From Bradyrhizobium liaoningense (GTDB lineage Bacteria > Pseudomonadota > Alphaproteobacteria > Rhizobiales > Xanthobacteraceae), in contig NZ_JAFCJT010000017.1 of NCBI RefSeq assembly GCF_018130785.1, forward strand, positions 62,001-126,000: DNA of 64,000 nt, given 5' to 3'. The notes under the pieces were generated by a model, which made no database searches, was not told the DNA's origin, and saw nothing but the letters and a program-made list of their open reading frames with translations. Each line of letters begins with the position of its first letter. Position 1 is the stretch's first letter. Shown here in pieces: positions 8,091 through 15,279 of the stretch. Position numbers and translations under genes: made by a program.

Positions 8091-8579
8091 ATGAAACGCG
8101 AAGACCTCACCGAAAAGCTGCTCGACATCAAGCGCGAGAAGGGCTGGAGCTGGAAGCACATCTGCGACAAGATTGGCGGCTATTCCGAAGTGCTGATCGT
8201 TGGCGCGATCCTCGGCCAGATGAAGCTGACGAAACCGCAAGCCGCCAATGCCGGCGAGCTGTTCGGCCTGTCGAAGGCCGAGACCGCGATGCTCAACGAG
8301 GTGCCGATGCGCGGCACCGGCACGCCGATGCCGCCGACCGATCCCCTGATCTATCGCTTCTACGAGATGGTGATGGTCAACGGTCCGGCGTGGAAGGCGC
8401 TGATCGAGGAGGAATTCGGCGACGGCATCATGTCGGCGATCGACTTCGACATGGCCATGGAGCGCGTCGCCAACCCGAAGGGTGACCGCGTCAAGATCAC
8501 CATGAGCGGCAAGTTTTTGCCGTACAAATATTACGGCGCCAGCGGCAACGTGCCGGAATATGGCTTCAAGGAAGAGTAA
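8091..8579 (+). CDS. cynS: Cyanate hydratase (cyanase)
   Basis: 162 residues. Cyanase converts cyanate and bicarbonate to CO2 and carbamate, which decays to ammonia, so it both detoxifies cyanate and supplies nitrogen. The catalytic triad of the E. coli enzyme is conserved with a shift of seven: R89 and E92 in IYRFYEMVMV and S115 in GIMSAIDFDMAME. The C-terminal dimerisation part GDRVKITMSGKFLPYK is intact. The ATG at 8091 follows GGGAG at a good distance, and upstream in-frame codons lie inside the promoter palindromes. No cyanate transporter (cynABD) or cynR lies beside it. Confidence 0.96.
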   Translation: MKREDLTEKLLDIKREKGWSWKHICDKIGGYSEVLIVGAILGQMKLTKPQAANAGELFGLSKAETAMLNEVPMRGTGTPMPPTDPLIYRFYEMVMVNGPAWKALIEEEFGDGIMSAIDFDMAMERVANPKGDRVKITMSGKFLPYKYYGASGNVPEYGFKEE

Positions 8580-8598
8580 GAGGGCGAATGGCGAGTTC

Positions 8599-8631
8599 GA
8601 GTAGCGAATGGATTTTTCCAATTCGCTACTC
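8599..8631. terminator. Hairpin between convergent cynS and purB
   Basis: GAGTAGCGAAT pairs with ATTCGCTACTC around a GGATTTTTCC loop region, between the stop codons of the two convergent genes. It probably ends transcription in both directions, although no long T-run follows. Confidence 0.6.
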
Positions 8632-8639
8632 ACTATTCG

Positions 8640-10091
8640 CTACAAAATCGCGCCCGGCATGTAGCTGGCCGCTTCGGGATTGGCCTTGGCCAGAGCGTCA
8701 ACCCGCTCGCCGAAGTAATCGACCTGAGCGCCGGCGTCGCCCGAATTGGCGCGGCCGTGATCGAGCACGCGCTGCAACTCGGCCTCGCTCAGGCCGAGAC
8801 GCTGATCAGCGGCGAGGCGCTGCAAAAGGTCATTCTGCACGATCTTGCCGGTGCGCAGGTCGCGGATGGCCGCGACGGCGTGTTCCTTGATCGCCTCGTG
8901 CGCGCCTTCGCGGCCGGCACCCTTCTTCACCGCTTCCATCATCACCGTGGTGGTCAGCAGGAAGGGCAGGTAGCGGTTGAGCTCGGTTGCGACGACGGCG
9001 TCGAAAATTTCCATCTGGTCGAGCACCGAGAGCAGGGTTTCGAGCAGGCCGTCCATGGCGAGGAAGGTATCGGGCAGCATGACGCGACGGACGACGGAGC
9101 AGGAGACATCGCCCTCGTTCCACTGGTCGCCGGCAAGGCCTGCGGCCATGGCGAGATAGCCCTTCAGCACCACATGCAGGCCGTTGATGCGCTCACAGGA
9201 GCGGCTGTTCATCTTGTGCGGCATGGCGGACGAGCCGACCTGGCCCTTCGCAAAGCCTTCGCTGGCGAGCTCGTGGCCGGCCATCAGGCGCAACGTCTTG
9301 GCGAAGCTGCCCGGACCGCTGGCGAGATCGACGAGCACGCTGACCGCACGGAAGTCGAGGCTGCGCGGATAGACCTGGCCGACGGCATCGAAACTCTTGG
9401 GCAGGCCGAGGTGGACCAGGATGCGCTGTTCGAGCGCACGGGCCTTGCCGGCATCGCCATTGAACAGGGTGATCTGGTCGAGCCGCGTGCCGACCGCGCC
9501 CTTCAGGCCGCGCGCGGGATAGGTGTCGAGCACATTGACGAGGCTCTGATGCGCCAGCAGCATCTCTTCGCCGAACATGGCGATGCGCTTGCCGAGCGTC
9601 GTGACCTGCGCGGCCACGTTGTGCGTGCGTGCCGTGAACGGCATGTCGCGCAATTGCTTCGCGTGTCTCGCAAAACGGATCAGCGCGGCGATGCTCTTGG
9701 TCTCGATGAGCTGGAGTCCACGGTAGACCTGCAGCTGCTCCACGTTCTCGGTGAGGTCGCGGCTGGTCATGCCCTTGTGCAGGTGCTCGTGACCGGCGAG
9801 TTCGCAGAACTCCTCGATGCGCGCCTTGACGTCGTGGCGGGTGATGCGCTCGCGGCGCATGATGGACTCGAGGTTGACCTGGTCCTTCACGCGTTCGTAG
9901 CTTTCGATCACGCCATCCGGCACCGGAATGCCGAGATCGCGCTGACCCTTCAGCACCGCGATCCAGTAGTCGCGTTCGAGGCGAACCTTGCCTTCGCCGC
10001 TCCAGATGGCGCGCATGGCGGGCGAGGCATAGCGTTCGGCGAGGACGTTTGAGATGTGATCTTGGGTCTTATCCTGGGACATGCCGCTCAT
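8640..10091 (-). CDS. purB: Adenylosuccinate lyase
   Basis: Member of the fumarase/aspartase superfamily that cleaves SAICAR and adenylosuccinate, releasing fumarate, in purine synthesis. The signature GSSAMPHKMNS is present, along with HKGMTSRDLTEN and FTARTHNVAAQVTTLGKR, which supply the catalytic histidines. At 483 residues it is longer than the roughly 435-residue form usual in alphaproteobacteria. It begins MSGMSQDKTQDHISNVLAERYASPAMRAIW, so it belongs to a different PurB branch. A frameshifted piece of the 435-residue type exists at 54.8 kb in this window. The zeta-subunit gene lies 85 bases upstream on the same strand. Confidence 0.93.
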   Translation of the reverse strand: MSGMSQDKTQDHISNVLAERYASPAMRAIWSGEGKVRLERDYWIAVLKGQRDLGIPVPDGVIESYERVKDQVNLESIMRRERITRHDVKARIEEFCELAGHEHLHKGMTSRDLTENVEQLQVYRGLQLIETKSIAALIRFARHAKQLRDMPFTARTHNVAAQVTTLGKRIAMFGEEMLLAHQSLVNVLDTYPARGLKGAVGTRLDQITLFNGDAGKARALEQRILVHLGLPKSFDAVGQVYPRSLDFRAVSVLVDLASGPGSFAKTLRLMAGHELASEGFAKGQVGSSAMPHKMNSRSCERINGLHVVLKGYLAMAAGLAGDQWNEGDVSCSVVRRVMLPDTFLAMDGLLETLLSVLDQMEIFDAVVATELNRYLPFLLTTTVMMEAVKKGAGREGAHEAIKEHAVAAIRDLRTGKIVQNDLLQRLAADQRLGLSEAELQRVLDHGRANSGDAGAQVDYFGERVDALAKANPEAASYMPGAIL

Positions 10092-10176
10092 TTGGCATTG
10101 CCCGGGGCCGGCTGCAAGCTGTTATGGAGGGAGCGGCGAGCGGGATGACCATCGCCGTTCGCCACTCCCTTTTGGC

Positions 10177-10500
10177 TTATTTCCCTGCCTTCACCTCGGC
10201 AGCCGCCACGGCGATCAGTTCGCTCATCTTGGCGCGAATCGCCTGCTCGGTGATGGCGACGTTCCTGGCGGCGAAATCGGCCATGACCTTGCGCAGGACG
10301 TCGGCATCGCCGGCCTCCTCGAAATCGGCCGCGACCACCTCCTTGGCGTAGGCGGTGGCGGCCTCGCCGGTGATGCCGAGCTTCTCGGCGGCCCAAAGGC
10401 CGAGCAGCCGGTTGCGGCGGGCTTCCGCCTTGAATTTCTGCTCCTCGTCGAGGGCGAACTTCTTCTCGAAGCCTTCCTCGCGCTTGTCCAAAGTGCTCAT
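10177..10500 (-). CDS. ATP synthase zeta subunit (DUF1476)
   Basis: The 107-residue four-helix protein begins MSTLDKREEGFEKKFALDEE, the hallmark of DUF1476. This family includes the natural inhibitor (zeta subunit) of the F1-ATPase of Paracoccus and other alphaproteobacteria, where the N-terminal helix blocks rotation. ARRNRLLGLWAAEKLG follows as in the family. It is cytoplasmic. GGAAAAGG precedes the ATG. Its position between purB and purC is unrelated to ATP synthase genes but looks like long-standing synteny. Confidence 0.92.
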   Translation of the reverse strand: MSTLDKREEGFEKKFALDEEQKFKAEARRNRLLGLWAAEKLGITGEAATAYAKEVVAADFEEAGDADVLRKVMADFAARNVAITEQAIRAKMSELIAVAAAEVKAGK

Positions 10501-10564
10501 GCCTTTTCCAATTCCCTGCTGACTGGACCCGGCGACCCTCGTTGCGACGGCCCCGGCGCATGCC

Positions 10565-10593
10565 TAGATAGGGGGCACGAATCGGCAAAACAA
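10565..10593 (-). promoter_or_regulatory. Candidate sigma-70 promoter for the zeta subunit (and purB)
   Basis: On the minus strand, TTGTTT (10588-10593) and TATCTA (10565-10570) are separated by exactly 17 bases. This would start RNA about 55-60 bases ahead of the DUF1476 ATG. Confidence 0.5.
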
Positions 10594-10829
10594 CGAGCCG
10601 TTAAGCCGCAGGCAAGACGGTATAAGTTGATGCCGGACGGCCGGATCGATTGTGCTGGGACAGCCAATCGGATAGGTTGCCTGAAGGCTTGGTTCCCGTT
10701 CTGTTTCCTTGGTCTTTCCTTGGGTTCCAGATGGGTTCCCGGCCGTTCACGGCAGCTCCGCTGTGGGTCGTAACCTGGTAACCGGAGCACACCAAATACA
10801 TGGATTTCAACAAAACACGGTACATCCCC
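10594..10829. other. Upstream region of purC
   Basis: 236 bases without a gene. A weak promoter-like pair points toward purC: TTGTGC at 10650-10655 and TAGGTT at 10673-10678, 17 bases apart. Several GGTTCC(C) copies occur between 10690 and 10740. I see no recognisable purine riboswitch fold. Confidence 0.3.
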
Positions 10830-11597
10830 ATGAGCCGTCGGCGTCGTATTTATGAAGGCAAGGCAAAGGTTCTGTATGAAGGTCCCGAGCCCGGTACCCT
10901 GATTCAGCACTTCAAGGATGACGCCACCGCGTTCAATGCGAAAAAGCATCAGGTGATCGAGGGCAAGGGTGTCCTCAACAACCGGATCTCGGAGTACCTG
11001 TTTCAGCACCTCAACGACATCGGGGTGCCGACCCATTTCATCCGCCGCCTCAACATGCGCGAGCAGTTGATTCGCGAGGTCGAGATCGTGCCGCTGGAAG
11101 TGGTGGTGCGGAACGTTGCCGCCGGCTCGCTGTCGCAGCGCCTCGGCATCGAGGAGGGCACGCAGCTGCCCCGTTCGATCATCGAATTCTATTACAAGAA
11201 CGATCAGCTCAATGACCCCATGGTGTCGGAAGAGCACATCACCGCCTTCGGCTGGGCCACGCCGCAGGAGATCGACGACATCATGGCGCTCGCCATCCGC
11301 GTCAACGACTTCCTCACCGGTCTCTTCCTCGGCATCGGCATCCGCCTCGTCGACTTCAAGATGGAGTGCGGCCGGCTGTTCGAGAACGAGATGATGCGCA
11401 TCATCGTCGCCGACGAGATCTCGCCGGATAGCTGCCGTCTGTGGGACATCAAGTCGAACGAGAGGCTCGACAAGGACCGTTTCCGCAGGGATCTCGGTGG
11501 CCTGCTCGAGGCTTACACGGAAGTCGCCAAGCGCCTCGGCATCCTCATGGAGAACGAGCGTCCGCAGGGCACCGGTCCGGTGCTGGTGAAGAGCTAA
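10830..11597 (+). CDS. purC: Phosphoribosylaminoimidazole-succinocarboxamide synthase (SAICAR synthetase)
   Basis: 255 residues. It joins CAIR and aspartate with ATP hydrolysis in purine synthesis. MSRRRRIYEGKAKVLYEG is the glycine-rich ATP loop. EIVPLEVVVRNVAAGSL and LVDFKMECGR...IIVADEISPDSCRLWD are the two PurC signatures. An in-frame ATG at 10800 would add ten residues, but the family normally begins at MSRRRRIYEGKAK, so 10830 is chosen. It heads a run with purS, 15 bases after it. Confidence 0.97.
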   Translation: MSRRRRIYEGKAKVLYEGPEPGTLIQHFKDDATAFNAKKHQVIEGKGVLNNRISEYLFQHLNDIGVPTHFIRRLNMREQLIREVEIVPLEVVVRNVAAGSLSQRLGIEEGTQLPRSIIEFYYKNDQLNDPMVSEEHITAFGWATPQEIDDIMALAIRVNDFLTGLFLGIGIRLVDFKMECGRLFENEMMRIIVADEISPDSCRLWDIKSNERLDKDRFRRDLGGLLEAYTEVAKRLGILMENERPQGTGPVLVKS

Positions 11598-11612
11598 AGA
11601 GGATTTTTTGAC

Positions 11613-11855
11613 GTGAAGGCACGTGTCACCGTTACCCTGAAGACGGGCATCCTCGATCCGCAGGGCAAGGCCATCGAAGGCGCGCTGAAGTCGCTCGGCG
11701 TCGACGGCGTCGCCAGCGTCCGCCAGGGCAAGGTGTTCGACATCGAGCTTGCCGGTGCCGACAAGGCCAAGGCCGAAGCGGCGCTGAAGGACGCCGCCGA
11801 CAAGCTGCTGGCGAACACTGTGATCGAGAATTATGCGATCGAGATGAAAGCATAA
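11613..11855 (+). CDS. purS: FGAM synthase subunit PurS
   Basis: An 80-residue subunit that bridges PurQ and PurL and helps channel ammonia in phosphoribosylformylglycinamidine synthase. MKARVTVTLKTGILDPQGKAIEGALKSLG and the VRQGKVFDIELAG strand are typical. The start is GTG after GAGGA. The partner purQ is not next to it: a gene on the other strand lies between them. Confidence 0.96.
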   Translation: MKARVTVTLKTGILDPQGKAIEGALKSLGVDGVASVRQGKVFDIELAGADKAKAEAALKDAADKLLANTVIENYAIEMKA

Positions 11856-11904
11856 GGGTAGGCAAATGCCCGACGTGGCGGTCCGCTAAAGTCGGACCGG
11901 CGCG

Positions 11905-12921
11905 TCACAGCCATCCGACGCGGCGGAAACGCCAGTACAGCGCGCCGCACGCGATCAGCATCACGCCGAGCAGCATGTAATAGCCGTACTCCCATTCCAG
12001 CTCCGGCATGTGCTTGAAGTTCATGCCGTAGATGCCTGCAAGCGCGGTCGGGATAGCGATGATGGCGAGCCACGAGGCGAGCCTCTTGGAGACCGCCGTC
12101 TCCTGCGCCTGTCCGACCAGCAGGCTCGCCTCGAAGGCAAAGGCCAGCACCTCGCGCATGGAATCGATGCGCTCCTGGATGTTCCTGACGTGGTCGGTGA
12201 CGTCGCGGAACAGCGGCTGCATCGTCGCGCGCACCATCGAAAGCTCGTCATGCTCGAGGCGGCGGCAGACTTCCACCAGCGGGCCGATCGCGGTCCTGAG
12301 CCGCAACAGGTCGCGGCGCAGCATGTAGAGCCGCTCGATCTGCCCCTTGCTGATCGGTTTGGAGAGCACGTCGTCCTCGATGCCCTCGACCTCCTCGTCG
12401 ATGCTCTCCAGCACGGGCGAGTAGTTGTCGACGATGAAATCGAGGATGGCGTAGAGGATGTAGTCCTCGCCGCGCGCAAGCGCCCGCGGGCAGCTTTCAC
12501 AGCGTTCGCGCACCGGCGTGTAGGACGTCGAGGCGCCATGGCGCACAGAGACCAGATAGCCTTCGCCGACGAAGATGTGCGTCTCGCCGAAGGTGATCCT
12601 GCCCTCGATCAGTTGCGCCGTCCGCGCCACGATGAACAGGGCCTCGCCATATTGCTCGATCTTCGGCCGCTGATGGGCGTTGTTGGCGTCCTCGATGGCA
12701 AGGTCGTGCAGGTCGAACTGCTTCTGCACGGCGCCGAGCAGTGCCATGTCAGGCTCGTGCAGCCCGATCCACACCACATGGCCGGGCTTGGCCCGCCAAC
12801 TCGAAGCCTCGCTGATGGCGATATTGGCGACACGCCGGCCGTCGACATAGGCGCCGGCAGCGATGACGCCCTGAGCGGACACCGGTTCGGAGGGGGAGGC
12901 GGGCCGCGACGGGACGTTCAT
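11905..12921 (-). CDS. CorA-family divalent cation transporter
   Basis: 338 residues. The long N-terminal cytoplasmic part contains VWIGLHEPDMALLGAVQKQFDLHDLAIEDA and the helical funnel. Two C-terminal membrane helices follow, with the diagnostic GMNF motif at the pore mouth (GIYGMNFKHMPELEWEYGY), as in CorA/ZntB magnesium or zinc channels. The ion cannot be assigned from sequence. The ATG at 12921 is preferred to an upstream TTG. It sits between purS and purQ on the opposite strand, which must interrupt any simple purCSQ operon. Confidence 0.92.
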   Translation of the reverse strand: MNVPSRPASPSEPVSAQGVIAAGAYVDGRRVANIAISEASSWRAKPGHVVWIGLHEPDMALLGAVQKQFDLHDLAIEDANNAHQRPKIEQYGEALFIVARTAQLIEGRITFGETHIFVGEGYLVSVRHGASTSYTPVRERCESCPRALARGEDYILYAILDFIVDNYSPVLESIDEEVEGIEDDVLSKPISKGQIERLYMLRRDLLRLRTAIGPLVEVCRRLEHDELSMVRATMQPLFRDVTDHVRNIQERIDSMREVLAFAFEASLLVGQAQETAVSKRLASWLAIIAIPTALAGIYGMNFKHMPELEWEYGYYMLLGVMLIACGALYWRFRRVGWL

Positions 12922-13088
12922 GGCTTCAATCCCGGGCAAGATCGTCAGGCAAGAGTGCCGAGGCTATGGCCTGTGTACAAGGCCGCCCGGCGAGGCTAGC
13001 ACTGGTAAAATCCCCGTCAAATGGCTATGTCTCTTCACGATTTGGCCCTCTGGCCAGCCCGATTCCCATCACCGTCGGAACCCGAACC

Positions 13089-13790
13089 ATGAAGGCCGCC
13101 ATCCTCGTCTTTCCCGGAATCAACCGCGAGCGCGACATGGCGCGCGCATTGAGGCTGATCTCCGGCAGCGAGCCCGCAATGGTCTGGCACGCCGAGACCT
13201 CGCTGCCCGCGGGCACCGATCTCGTCGTGGTGCCGGGCGGCTTCTCCTACGGCGATTATCTGCGCTGTGGCGCCATCGCAGCCCGGTCGCCGGTGATGGA
13301 CGCGGTGCGCGACTATGCGGCCAAGGGCGGTCTCGTGCTCGGCGTCTGCAACGGTTTTCAGATCCTCTGCGAAGCCGGCCTGCTGCCCGGCGTCCTGATG
13401 CGCAACGCGCGGCTGAAATTTATCTGCAAGGACGTGCATCTGCGCGTCGAGCGTTCCGATACGCCGTTCACCCGCGGCTACAATGCGGGGCAGGTCATCC
13501 GCGTGCCGGTCGCCCATGGCGAAGGCAATTACGAAGCGGATGAAGAGACCATCAAGCGGCTCGAAGGCGAGGGCCGGGTGCTCTATCGGTACTGCTCCGC
13601 TGAAGGCGTCGTGGACGAAGCCCACAACATCAACGGCGCGGCGCAATCCATCGCCGGAATCGTCAACGACAGGGGCAACGTGCTCGGCATGATGCCGCAC
13701 CCGGAGAACCACGTCGAAGATATCATGGGCTGCACCGACGGCCGCGGCCTGTTCGCCGGCCTCACCGCCCATCTGGAAAAGGCCGCGTGA
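13089..13790 (+). CDS. purQ: FGAM synthase glutaminase subunit PurQ
   Basis: 233 residues. This class I glutamine amidotransferase supplies ammonia to PurL. MKAAILVFPGINRERDMARAL, GGFSYGDYLRCGAIA, the nucleophile in LGVCNGFQIL, and the PHPENHVE histidine-glutamate pair complete the triad. Upstream in-frame codons belong to the promoter region, and the family starts at MKAAILVFPG. Its stop overlaps the GTG start of the next gene (GTGA). Confidence 0.97.
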   Translation: MKAAILVFPGINRERDMARALRLISGSEPAMVWHAETSLPAGTDLVVVPGGFSYGDYLRCGAIAARSPVMDAVRDYAAKGGLVLGVCNGFQILCEAGLLPGVLMRNARLKFICKDVHLRVERSDTPFTRGYNAGQVIRVPVAHGEGNYEADEETIKRLEGEGRVLYRYCSAEGVVDEAHNINGAAQSIAGIVNDRGNVLGMMPHPENHVEDIMGCTDGRGLFAGLTAHLEKAA

Positions 13791-14776
13791 TCTCGTTTCT
13801 GTTGAAGCGGTCTCTCGCCGCGATCGCGGTACTGTCGCTCGCGACATTTTCGCTCGCGACCGTTGCATTCGCGCAGGATTTCCCCAAGCGCCCGATCACC
13901 ATGATCGTGCCGTTCGCAGCCGGCGGCACGTCGGACGTGATCGCGCGCACGGTCGCCGAGCAGATGGGTATCGCGCTCGGCCAGACCATCGTGATCGAGA
14001 ACGTCGCCGGCGCCGGCGGCTCGACCGCGCTGGCGCGGGCCTCCCGCGCCGAGCCTGACGGTTACACCATCGCGATCGGCAACGCCGGCACCAATGCCGC
14101 GACCTACACGATCTATCCAAAGCTGCCGTTCACGCCGGAATCCTTCGTGCCGATCGCCATGGTGGCGAAGACGTTCGGCATCATCGCGCTGCGCAAGGAT
14201 TTTCCCGCGAAGGACCTGAAAGAGTTCATCGCCTACGCCAAGGCCAACCCGGGCAGGATCAATCTCGGCCATGCCGGGGTCGGCTCGTCGAACTACCTCA
14301 TTTGCAAAAGCTTCGTGACGGCCGCCGGCATCGATGCGACGCTGGTCGGCTATCGTGGCGCGGCGCCCGCGCTCACTGACGCGGTCGGCAGCCAGATCGA
14401 CGGCGTCTGCGACGCCGCCGCCTCGGTCTCGCAGTCGATCAACGAGAGGCTGGTGCGAGGGCTCGTGGTTGGCTCGACCGTGCGGCTGGGCACGCTGCCC
14501 GATCTGCCGACGTCTGCCGAAGCAGGCCTGCCGGACTTCGAGGCGCAGGGCTGGAATGGCCTGTTCGCACCCAAGGGCACGCCGCCGGCCATCATCGCCA
14601 AGCTGAATGCAGCCGCGCGCACCGCCGTGGAAACCGACGCAGTGAAGAAGCGTTTTGCCGATCTGTCGACCGTTGCGCCCGATCCCGACGAGCATACGCC
14701 CGAGGTGCTCCAGAAGCTCGTGACGCGCGACGTCGAGAAGTACCGGAAGATGCTGGCGGACGACGCCAAGCAATAG
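13787..14776 (+). CDS. Bug/TctC-family periplasmic substrate-binding protein
   Basis: 329 residues with a signal peptide ending near ATVAFAQ. The mature start DFPKRPITMIVPFAAGGTSDVIAR is the standard Bug-family N-terminus, with GAGGSTALARA and the PLTRLPDLPT-like segment further on. Such proteins bind small carboxylates for tripartite tricarboxylate transporters. No TctA or TctB membrane gene is in the window, so it is an orphan receptor, as is common in the family. The GTG start overlaps the purQ stop, so it is translationally coupled to a purine gene. That coupling looks accidental, as no functional link is known. Confidence 0.9.
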   Translation: MISFLLKRSLAAIAVLSLATFSLATVAFAQDFPKRPITMIVPFAAGGTSDVIARTVAEQMGIALGQTIVIENVAGAGGSTALARASRAEPDGYTIAIGNAGTNAATYTIYPKLPFTPESFVPIAMVAKTFGIIALRKDFPAKDLKEFIAYAKANPGRINLGHAGVGSSNYLICKSFVTAAGIDATLVGYRGAAPALTDAVGSQIDGVCDAAASVSQSINERLVRGLVVGSTVRLGTLPDLPTSAEAGLPDFEAQGWNGLFAPKGTPPAIIAKLNAAARTAVETDAVKKRFADLSTVAPDPDEHTPEVLQKLVTRDVEKYRKMLADDAKQ

Positions 14777-14814
14777 CCGCGCTTTGGCTGCGATCTCATG
14801 AACCTCAATCGCAT

Positions 14815-15240
14815 TTGAGACGACTGGCTCCTCGTCGCCATCAAGGCGTGCGTCCGGGGTCGCTGATTTCTGCGGACGCGTCGCGAACCGGGCGATTGCG
14901 GCCCTGGGCTTACATCATCCTGCTGGTGCCGATGATGGGCGCGCTCGCCTATATCGCGGTCGAGCTCATCCCGGAATGGTTTTCCAGCCCCGGCGCGCGG
15001 CAGGCGCGCCAACGCGTCGCCAACCGGCTCGATCCGGCGAAGCGCTACCGCGAGCTGTCCGACAGGCTGGCTGTCACCGATACCATCGCCAATCGCGCGG
15101 CGCTGGCCGAGGAGTGCGCGAAGATCGGGCGCTACGGTGAAGCCGAGCAGCATTACGATCATACTCTGGCGCTGCCGATGGGCCACGATCCCGCCTATGC
15201 CACACCGCCGGTCAGCACCGAGAAGCAGATTTCGACCTAA
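14815..15240 (+). pseudogene. Truncated membrane-anchored TPR-type protein
   Basis: The frame shows one hydrophobic segment (WAYIILLVPMMGALAYIAVELIP), a linker with LDPAKRYRELSDRLAVTDTIANRAALAEECAKIGRYGEAEQHYDHTLAL, then stops within about 20 residues. The segment resembles the start of longer rhizobial proteins with a phospholipase-D-N-type membrane part followed by several tetratricopeptide repeats. Here only about one repeat remains, and the N-terminus is a weak TTG-initiated arginine-rich stretch. I read it as a gene truncated at both ends. A short functional protein cannot be excluded. Confidence 0.5.
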
Positions 15241-15279
15241 ACGGGCATGCCAGGCGGAAATGGCTTCAGGTCGGAAATC

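Noticed and set aside
10594..10829. Purine riboswitch ahead of purC
   Set aside because: I could not find the three-stem core or conserved loop bases of a purine riboswitch.
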